This document shows positions 52,942-64,000 of a stretch of 64,000 bases of DNA, in pieces. The position numbers and the translations under genes are program-made. How positions within the stretch are numbered: position 1 is the stretch's first letter; each line of letters starts with the position of its first letter. The notes beneath the pieces were generated by a model that was given only the letters and a program-made list of their open reading frames with translations, made no database searches and was not told where the DNA came from. The stretch lies in NCBI GenBank assembly GCA_963920665.1, contig OY987271.1:9985350-10049349 (forward strand). Reading direction: 5' to 3'. The DNA comes from Straminergon stramineum. Lineage: Eukaryota > Streptophyta > Bryopsida > Hypnales > Calliergonaceae.

Positions 52942-53186
52942 TGTTGAAGAACATGTACATACTAGTGTAGATAGTGTACATTCAGCCCTAGGAGTAGTAT
53001 TAGACTCTTAGTTAGACTTAGAGTGCATTGGGTATTGCTTGTAGTCAAAGGCAGCCCAAGGTAGTTAGTTATTCCACATGGTTTGCGGATAACTAGTGAA
53101 AGGCCTTTAGCTTATGTTCAGCCCACTCATGGATCATGGTATCTTCTACCATCTAAGTAAAGCCTTTCTCCATTCAAAACTCAATA
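52942..53186 (+). repeat. 3' LTR of the copia element
   Basis: Near-identical to 47742-47986. The pol reading frame runs into it before stopping at about 53011. Confidence 0.9.
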
Positions 53187-53191
53187 GTTAT

Positions 53192-56100
53192 CCTAGCTAT
53201 GTAAGTTTAGTCGAATTGCAATTGTAAGTCAAGTTGCTTGTATTGTTGTGTGTGCGAATTGCAGATTGATCAATTCGTTTCAATTGAATCGGCTTAATTA
53301 GTTAATTAAGTATAAAGCAAATAAAAGTGAGCTAATTGATCATTGAATAATTTAAACAAGATTAATTGTGAATTGCACATTTAGTTGAATTGCAAGTTTG
53401 TACATGGTTGATGGCGAGTCTAATAAATTGATTTAGTATATATATGTGTTTATTGGGTAGGTAGCCAATGTGATTTGTGAAGTGCGGTGTAAAGTCTGTG
53501 AATCAACTTGTCCAATGTTTCGAGTATCAAATTGATCAAGTTGTCTATTGGATTATCAAGAGGGTATCCTAGATTAAATCGAATTATAAAATTTGATTGT
53601 TAATTGGCAAGTAGCCAAATTAAAATTGAAACTACAAGTAAGAAATTGCAAATCTAATTACTTGATAGAATTGGAGAATTCTTGTGTTAGTATTATGGAC
53701 TAATTGCACTAATGATTCATGTGTATGTGTTGTGTGTGGAAATTGGATATTTGATTTAGTCCAATTGCAACGAATTTGGTGAGCAATTAACAAATTAATT
53801 GTGTATGTCCTAGATGTGGGTAACGTTTGGATGTCAATTTGCTTGTGTTAAAATTGTATGTGCAAGAGAGTTTAGCTCAATGTGAGTAGAAAATTGTGTT
53901 GGACAAATTAACTGAATGATATTGTAGGCTCGGGTAGAGCTGCATGTTCAATGGAACTATGAGTCTAGACTTCGAAAGTTGGTGTTAACTTGGGTCAATT
54001 TCTCAGTGTCAAATTGTTTTGAGATGAATTAGTGAAGTAGATAGCGAAGTTCAATTGACAAATAGTTTAGAGTTAAAAGTGAATTAACTTGAGCAAATCG
54101 GAAGAAAAAGACAATTCTAAAAATGGAAGGATTCAATGCAAGATCAAATTGTATGTGAGCAATTGAATCCATTGCACTAATCAATCATTGATAAGTCAAT
54201 ACAGTAGTTGGAAGTTTTGAAGCTATTTGATTGAGTTACAGTACTAGCATCCTTACCAGTGGCAAGTCGATAAGCACGTAGCCAACCCTGAAAGATAAAT
54301 TGATCATAGACAATAGTTAAGGAATGCATAGTCATAGGTGCTAGGACCAATAGTCGTATGGATAATGGTCTAAAAGTCTTGCCAAATTGATTCAAGTAAA
54401 GTGTGGATAGAACTAAAGACAACTTGATTGGAAAAGCTAAAGCTATAGGGCCGACGTGAAGAATAAATTGACTAAACTAGGAATGAATCCTAATCTTTTC
54501 ATGCTTTACATACTAGGCAAATGGATAGAAAATATGGATTTGATATTGGCATCCTAAATTAGCAATTAGGTTAATAATGTAGTATTGACTATAAGAGGAA
54601 AAATAAAGAGGAATTGAAGTAATAAATAATTTCCCTAAAAGTTTATTGTATTTCAAATATACACCTTGGTGCATTTGATTACGTTGGTAATGCATGCATT
54701 GTCAAAAAAATTGATCAAACCTGAGGAATTGACAAGAGGATTTGCCCCAAGCCAATAGCATACTATGTAGGATTGGGACCACATACATGGAGTTTATTAT
54801 AAATAGCATTGGGGATGGACTAAGACTATTTGTCTAAGAGTATGGATTTCATTTGTTAATTTTTCAAAACGAATTGTAAAACAAAGTAGATAAATATCCA
54901 AAAATACAAAAACAAGTGACCTTAGTCATGCAAACGATAGACTTATTGACCTTTCCTTAGGAATTACCCCCCTATACTATATTTCCCTAGGTTTTGTTGA
55001 GTAGACAAAATTTACATTACAAGGACACTAGTTTCTCAACTTAGAAGGCTCACTAGTATAGTAGGAGTATGAAGATATACTCCATTTCATCATTTGGATG
55101 TTTCTAATTTTAATTGTTGAGTGTTTGTTGCAATGGAGGCACTATGCCTTCATCATTATAGGAGTGAATTTGTTCAATTTATAGGGCTTGAGATCTTTAG
55201 CTTTTGTCAAGGTTGTCATGTCACATCTGGACAAATGGTCAATTGGCAAAATGTGAGGATTCAACCCTGCGTCCGTCCAGTTCCAAAAATAAAAAATAAA
55301 AGAACTTTTGATAGTTACTCGACAGGAACAAATAGACAGTTCAAATCAATATCAAGCTGTCTAAAAAAATTAAGCCATTAGCTTTCAAATGCAATCTTGA
55401 CATGTCAAGATGCATCCCTACTGATACTAATGGACATCCTAACGTGAAAAGCTAGTGTCACATTGAGATGGAAACCCTTGGCTTTTGCATGCACCTCCCT
55501 TCCCAATTTATGATGTTTGTATAGAAAATACAGTTGTTCTTGTTTGTTTTGCAATGTCTAATCTTCACTATAATTTGGTTTAAGTAACAACTTTGGACAA
55601 TAGGGTTTGTTGATGAGGATCTCACAAAGGATGTTGTGGGTTGCTAATCTTGCTCGATTGTTTTTGCTCTACATGGCGTCTATCATTTTACTCACCATAG
55701 CATTGGAAGGGTGTTTGGGTGTTTAGATTCAAGATTTGTGATTGAGGAGTTTTTTTAAGAGATGAGTGATCAGGTGAGTCCTCATAAGAGATGTTTAGTG
55801 TTACATCATGAGCTCATCCTCTTGCATCTTCATATTTTACACTAAGAGTGTTTTGTTGTTGTGGGATGTAGAGTTTTCCCTTAGTTTCTTTTTTGATTAC
55901 CAAGACATTGGTATTAGGAGTAACTATAAGGAAATCAACATATTGGCTACAAGCTTGCTTTTGAAGTGCTATGAGGTACTCTCATGAGCTCCCATAGTTA
56001 GCTAATAGTATTTATTAATCGTATTTTCAGGAATGCAAATGTAGGCTTTGCAATGGGGTTGAAATAACTCATATTGTACAAGTTAGGCAACAAGTACACT

Positions 56101-59100
56101 GGTTCTTGAACTTCCATACATGGACCATTAGGTTGTGTAGTATGTGAGAATTCCAATTGATAGAGGTACCATGTGAAAATACCAAGTGCATGTATAAAAT
56201 GTGACAAACTAAGGTAGATGATTCAACATAGTTAGTCTTGCAAGCTTTTCAATTAACATCTAAGGAGCCTTTTGTTAATTGTTCTAGATGTTGTCTGTCA
56301 CTTTATTCAATTTGATGGGATAGGTCTAGGTTCAAGATTTGTGATTGAGGAGTGTAGATATAAGTTTGTAAAAACATTGGTATTGTGACTTACATGAAGT
56401 GAAGGGCTTCCAACAATTACCAGTGTAGTTTTTATTGATAGCCACTATGAATATGTGATGTAAATCATATGTTGTAGATGCTAAAGCAATTGGTTTTGAA
56501 CATGGTCCCTATTTTGTAGTGGTGAATTGTGTTACTTCTAACATGTCTTAGTACATGATGGGAGTTCTAGATGTTTGTATGCTTGTGAAGGTACATATAT
56601 GCATGCCTTCATGTGTGCCAATTAGACAAATTGGAACAACGAATGTTTGTTACCTAGATTAATTGCTAGATGCATTTTCCACCTTTGTACAAATGTCGAT
56701 TGGCATATAGCAATTTTACAACAATCCAACCTCATTAGTGTGCTTGGTTGACTCTCAAGTATTGTCCCACATTGCCAATTTTATTGGAATGAAAGCTTTT
56801 GTTCACCAAAAATACTTTTCTTCTTGACATGTGTTCATCTAAACAAAATAAGTTTTATAAAGAATTCGCCAACTATTTTTTCCAAATTTAATTTTTAGAT
56901 GTCACCACCACAAAACTGTGGGCTATTATGAGGAATTGCTACTTCAACACTCATTATAGATTACATATCACCCCTTCTATCATTTCAAGAAATTGAAAAA
57001 AAGAATCCAACTTAGTAGTACAATGCTTGAATGGAGAGATCTAAAAGTGGTCTACCTTTTAATTCCGATACCAATATTTTTTATATCAATGAAGTTTTCT
57101 TGCATCAGAGTGTCGGGTGGGTATCCTAAAAAAATGGGCGCATTAGAAAGATAATTGGACCTTGAGAGGCTTGCTTTAATAGTGGTCCAATTGCCTTTTT
57201 GAGACCCAAGATTTTTTTCAAACCCATTCCTAAAAGATGGATAGGTGAGCAAAGAGGGAACAAGTGACATACAAATGAGCAACAAAGATTGAATCATGGC
57301 CAAGATCAATTTGCCAACATCATCATACCAATGCAAAGCTAGTGCAGGTTGGAATTCCAACATTAACATTCCATGAAGATACTAATGCAGACGGGAAATG
57401 CATTTCCTTTTGTGTTAGTTGATCTTGTGACATTTTCTCTCATCAAGTTGCAAAACATTCAAGTCATATGCGCTTGCATGGAGTTGTCAAATGTCTTGTA
57501 CCCTTACATAGACTTATTGAAAATCATGTACATTGCCATCTATGTGGTCTATTGCACTTCCAACTAATCAATGAATTTGCATCTAGCTTGCAATATATAA
57601 AATGTTCGACTATGAATCTTCTTTTCAGAGATCCAATTCATGAAACCCTTAAATACAAGTACACAAACTTTGCATGAATCTCATACTTGTTGACATTCTA
57701 ACCTTTGATAAAGGAATTTCATAAGAGTCACTTATTGAAATCATCAAAAGACATTCACGTTTATTGAAGGTGACAAGTAATATTTTTTCACAAATCCAAT
57801 GTGAGCGATTAATTTTGCTTGAAGCATTGTGGAGATCAAAATTGTGCAAAAAAGTAGTTAAACCCTAGTAAGAATTTTTTGACACTCTTTTTGATTGAAT
57901 AGTGCTTATTACAAATAATTAGTTTATAATAAGACTTGCTACATGTGGCAATGAGACTACCATCACCTTCAACACATTGACTTCTTATTCCTCATCACCA
58001 TCAACGAAGTCCCTAATCAAGTCAACATAAGTGCAATTCTTCTTCATTGATTCTAATAGTATAGTATTCCAGAATGCCTTTCAAAATTCTATATGCTCTT
58101 ACCCTACAATTACAATCACATTTAAAACTTTGGGTCCACTAGTTACCATTTTATCTTCCAAATAAATAGGAGAATGTAGTTAGAGTTGTTGTAATAAATT
58201 CTTAGATTGGCCAAAAAATTGCAAACAAAACCATCTACCAAAAATGGCTTAGCAGAAATTGTGAGGTGTCACAAACCAAGGTTTGTATAAAGTTTAGGCT
58301 TAAATAGAAACAAATGTAAGCCTCTCATTATTCATAGACATGAGGTACATACATAGAGTAAATCAAGTTTTGGTGAAAAATGAAGAGTTGGAGTATGCAA
58401 CATAGATTTGTGGCTAGATAGTTCATTGTATCCCATCGATCCATGCATTGGAAGACACTTGAGGCTTGAATCACCAAGTGGGATTCTAGAATTCATTGAA
58501 GAGGGTGAAATTTTTTTTTATTGTTCCATGTAGAGAGTGGAAACTTTGTTAGGAGGAATATCATCTCTAATCAATGAGAAAGAGGTTGAAATTGCACTAC
58601 AAACTTTAGGGGTTGCATAGACAATCTAATTCGATCCTCTGGACAAGAGATGGTGAAATTTGACAATGAGCTCAAAAAATTCTAGAATGAGCAAAAGCCT
58701 TTTTAGAGAGAGTATGAGGCAAGAGTATATTAGTCATGGATCCAAAATTAGCATAAATAAAGGATTAGAAAGTAGACTCTCTAATTCACAAGAGATTTAT
58801 GATCAACGTGTAATTGAGATCCGAACTACTCACAAATTAGAGCTCGAAAAAGTAGAAGTTGAATTAAAGAGAGGAAAATGGAAACTTGATTGTTTGGTTA
58901 GAACTCCAATTGGTATACAAAGCCAATTCCAATCGTAGGGATTTATGCACCTTTGCACCAAAGGGTGGGCATACAAAAGCAATCCAGCCCTTAGCTAGAC
59001 TTGTTGTTGCAAAGACTACTTGCAACATACCAACTGAAAATGCTCAAGTTTGAAGTCACCAACAACTTTTGTGGAAGGAAACACATGTAGGAAGCAAACC

Positions 59101-60973
59101 AAAAAAGGTTTTGGTTCAATTGTGTCCCAAAACGAAATTGATTCCATACTCAAACTGCCCCACCTCTCACATGTTGGAATACGTATGACTAATCAATATC
59201 TAAAGCAGATGGAAAAAAGTATTGGACGACATGAAATTTTGCAAAAATGTGATGAAAGTGGAATTATATAGAAAGGTTACAAAAAAATATTAAAAAATTC
59301 AAGGGTGGAATATAGATGGATGGAAAAGGACTATTGGATTAGGATGCCTACCTACCCCGCATCAAGTACATCTAAAAAGAGAGTTGAACAATAAACTAAA
59401 AGATTTAGTTGACCAACCAAAGTTCATTAACACCTATGAGGTTTTTAGCAAAGATAAAAAGTTCAACACAAAAGAGAAAATGATGAAAATCGACAACAAC
59501 AATAACAATATTTTTCTAGACATTGAAGTTGTTCAAAAAACCATGATTTGCTTGCACAAGATAATTGAAGTTGGTATGTGTCCCTTTTTCAAAATGCTCA
59601 ATCCATGATGCTTTATCCCTCATGCTAAGTCCATCTTGAAATAGAGACAAGGATTTTTGAAACATAATCTATAACTCATGGAGCATATTCTGTAACTCAT
59701 GAAACAAATTATGTTAGTAATAGAAGGGGACTTTGATATAGGTAAAGATTATCCTACAATCATGGAATTACTCAATGAAATGAAGATTATTGATGGTTGG
59801 GACTTCAATCTAGGAATTGAATTGTTGTCAAATCTCTGATACAAAATTAGCTAGATTATAAGAAACTTTTTTAAAGTTTTGTGATTCTAAAATAGTTGTT
59901 GAATAATTACAATGATTGACATATTGGCACTGAAGTAGAGTAGGCCTACAAGTGTTCTCAAAGAGCAATCTACCATTTTTTTCAAGTCTTGGATTGCCTT
60001 GATTGATGATTGGCCTCATACACTTTGCACAATCCTTATTCTATGGGGAAAAATCTCCAAATGAAATTTTTGCAATTCTATAGTCTCCAGAGCCTTCCAA
60101 AATCATTTGTTGAACATTAATGGTATATTGAGGTGTTATTGGATTTACCCTTTAGATCCCCAAGGAGTCATTAGTGGTCATTCAAAGCATATAATTTTGA
60201 ATAACATAAAATCAAGAACTTCCAACAAATCAATTGGATGTTAGAAATCTTGCACTCTATCAAATAATACAAGAATCACAAGAGTCTAAGTTGCAGAAGA
60301 TCTTCAAGTACTACAACATACACCAATATTATGCAAATGGTATACTACTACACCACAATATATGTTGACATATACTAATATACTAATACTTATTTATAGT
60401 GTATGAAATTATGATTTACACATTTAGTTTTTTGGAAGTCATAAAGTTGGCATTTAACTTACAAGAATTGATGTTGTGATCTTGTATTAAATACATGAAT
60501 AAGCACTAGAGGAAAGAATAAGCTTACATCCTAAAATCTGTACAATTTATATTTTCTTACCTTGTAGAAAAATTTAAGAAAAATCTGTATGTTAGATTGC
60601 AATGTGTTTTTGGAAAGCTTAATTTCATATCAATAGTTGCACCACAAGAAATTTTTGTTGTTGTGATCTCTCCATAGTTGTGAAAATGACAAGGTCTCTA
60701 AATAATCTACCATCTATCTTACCATATGCTTTGTTATACAAAAAATCTACTGCAAAATGCCCAATTGAATGTACACCATATTTTACATGTCATAACAATT
60801 ACCGTATTTCTACTTTCTAGGGTCGGCACCCTATACATACAATTTCATGATTCTGTAGACGACATTGATTTATAAGTAGGTACTGAATACCGAGTTCTTC
60901 AAAAAGACAGCATAACCTGAAGGGTTAATGCCCATGCTTGAATTACTGATTCAACTGGAAAAAAGATAACATA
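53192..60973. other. AT-rich intergenic DNA, one possible coding relic, otherwise nothing recognised
   Basis: No gene family recognised. Short plus-strand ORFs at 58660-58938, 59050-59271 and 59384-59608 follow one another and are rich in charged residues (for example LELEKVEVELKRGKW, coiled-coil-like). They could be remnants of one decayed gene or element, but neither domains nor splice joints could be identified. Confidence 0.4.
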
Positions 60974-61275
60974 AGGTAGTCTGCTCTTAAAGCGACCATT
61001 TAAGAGCTGATTGCTTTTTCGGGGAAGCAAAATTCCTTATAACAATTTTCAGTCAATTTTAGTAGGAAGAAAAATGGAATTGGCATCTAACCCAAGTTGT
61101 TTCACATTTTTTGGACCTTTGTGGAATTAGTTACAAATTTTTGAAGTTCAAATGCACTAGTAACTAAAAGCGACCATCTCCTGAAATGAACAGTGCTGGT
61201 ACATGAAAGAAAGCAAAATGTACCCCTGTGCCATAATCGCTTTTAGAGCATGGTCACTTTAAGAGCAGACTACCT
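60974..61275. mobile_element. 302-bp MITE with mariner-type ends
   Basis: The left end AGGTAGTCTGCTCTTAAAGC and the inverted right end AGGTAGTCTGCTCTTAAAGT match over 25 bp with one difference. TA flanks both ends (60972-60973 and 61276-61277), the Tc1/mariner target duplication. No coding capacity. AAAGCGACCAT recurs internally near 61168. Confidence 0.8.
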
Positions 61276-62050
61276 TAACTGCTTCCTTAGAAATTCAGAT
61301 CACGCAAATTCAAGGAAATTTAGTGGAAAAATTAGGCAATATTCAGAAAATATTAATTTCGAGAAGAGGACAAGGAAACCCAATATCCCGAATGAACCGT
61401 AGGAGAAGCAGATAGGACAGGGAATTAGAACTGCGGCTTCCTAGAAATCATGAACTCAATAATAAACATCCATGTAAGCAAAACTAGCAACATACGAAAA
61501 ATAAACAGACTCTACCCAAATTTGATGTTCCAGTCCGCATCCTTTCAACTCAATTTCACCAGTTAAATTTGAAAATCATTACTCAAACTCTTCAACTTTC
61601 CCTTCCGTGAGCTATTCTATTTTCCAAGTGCCGAATATCATTCACCAAATAAGGACGTACAACACTGGAATCCGAAGAATTCATACAGGGGTCCACGTAC
61701 AAAAAAACACGATGATAAACGCAACGAAGAAAATCAAACACAATCCTACCGCCAAAATAACCAGAGTGTATTGCAGGAGCAAGGCTCCCAGAATGTGTTG
61801 AAATTGAACGATCGTATACTGAAATGCGTAAGAAACAAAAAAAAGTCCACATGCAATGCAATCTGCCGACTCAAACAGCGACTTCAAATCCTCGTACTGC
61901 CTCCGAGCCACTACTCAAAAGATCTCGGTCTCAAAAACCAATGCCCTCTCGTAGAGTCAGGCTTGCTCGCACACTGGATCAATATTCCAGACGTTACATA
62001 CAGGATTCGGAACCCAAATTGGGACTTGACATTAAACTCAACGCCCTGAT

Positions 62051-63658
<1,608 letters not shown>

Positions 63659-63778
63659 GGTGGAGGCGTCGAGGAAGCGAAACGGGCGACGTCGGCGGGA
63701 TGAGTGAGTGAGCGAGAGCTTGCAACGACGAGCGCGCGAGCAAAAGAGAGAGAGAGTGTTCCCCGGAGCGCATCTATC

Positions 63779-63787
63779 AAACCCTAG
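63779..63787 (-). promoter_or_regulatory. Telo-box in the RPS3 copy B promoter or 5' UTR
   Basis: AAACCCTAG on the plus strand, at the same distance from the ATG as in copy A (about 120 bp). Established as a promoter element of plant ribosomal protein genes; function here is inferred. Confidence 0.6.
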
Positions 63788-63907
63788 CGGCTTTCCAAAC
63801 CTAGACCGAGCCTGGAGTCGCTTGTCTTTCCGCCTATTTCTTTCGTTTTCACCATTTCTTTCTCTTATGACTGCAGTTCGTTTGACAATTATACCAAAAA
63901 AATTGTA

Positions 63908-63988
63908 CTCCCTCTATTTGGAAATAGTGTATCCATTCATAGTGGTGATTGCGCTGAGAATGGATACACTATTTCCAAACGGACAGAG
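63908..63988. mobile_element. 81-bp Stowaway-like MITE
   Basis: The left end CTCCCTCTATTTGGAAATAG and the inverted right end CTCTGTCCGTTTGGAAATAG continue to GTGTATCCATTC on both sides, giving arms of about 31 bp with three mismatches. TA flanks both ends (63906-63907 and 63989-63990). No coding capacity. It lies about 250 bp upstream of the RPS3 copy B start codon. Confidence 0.85.
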
Positions 63989-64000
63989 TAATATGTTTAA

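Larger units (their letters stand above)
47742..53186 (+). mobile_element. Ty1/copia LTR retrotransposon, deletion derivative
   Basis: The 5' LTR 47742-47986 and 3' LTR 52942-53186 (245 bp, TGTTGAAG...TCAATA) differ at only about three positions. They are flanked by GTTAT on both sides (47737-47741 and 53187-53191), a clean 5-bp target duplication. A purine tract (CAAAGTGGGAA) precedes the 3' LTR, as expected. The internal region encodes gag remnant, integrase and RNase H pieces in copia order, but reverse transcriptase is missing, so the element is non-autonomous. Its leader contains the LTR-like block 48359-49455. Confidence 0.92.

Overview
The window is nuclear DNA of a land plant. It holds spliced genes with GT-AG introns for plant AP-4 subunit mu and cytosolic ribosomal protein uS3, a Ty1/copia LTR retrotransposon, Stowaway/mariner-type MITEs and long AT-rich intergenic DNA. 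A seed-free plant (moss, lycophyte or fern) is my guess, but nothing in the sequence fixes the lineage.

Layout. 1-1570: two tandem minus-strand copies of an LTR-like repeat. 5304-10643: an intact 13-exon AP-4 mu gene on the minus strand. 14430-16504: a block carrying a complete six-exon RPS3 gene (minus strand). The same block recurs almost base for base at 61798-63872. 17069-17623: a Stowaway-like MITE. 18702-42452: a very large element with 30-bp terminal inverted repeats (29/30 match) and a candidate 4-bp target duplication (GTGA). 47742-53186: a copia element with both LTRs and a 5-bp target duplication, but with the reverse transcriptase deleted. 53192-61797: AT-rich DNA with one mariner-type MITE (60974-61275). 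The window closes with the second RPS3 copy and a small MITE.

The 23.75-kb element is the most unusual object here. It carries two multi-exon gene units that diverge from a central region. On the left, minus strand, is a DUF7869-like protein, a possible RNase-H-fold transposase. On the right, plus strand, is a protein of about 1,300 codons with a ParB/sulfiredoxin-like GGQHT motif. This is followed by an FCP1/HAD-type phosphatase-like gene and a decayed HAD paralogue. Through introns, intergenic DNA and the subterminal regions runs one 20-bp perfect palindrome, CATCTGGAGATCTCCAGATG. I count at least 14 perfect copies and about 20 degenerate ones. They are organised into five tandem arrays with different periods (72, 114, 51, 79 and 90 bp) and dissimilar spacers. 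A shared palindrome in unrelated arrays suggests a binding site for an element-encoded protein.

The two large element genes keep one reading frame over about 2,300 codons but are interrupted by eight in-frame stops (six TAG, one TAA, one TGA), with no frameshift seen. Every stop can be explained by one C-to-T or G-to-A transition, which fits decay of a methylated, silenced element. All exon boundaries were read by eye. The element family, its mobility and the function of the palindrome are inference.
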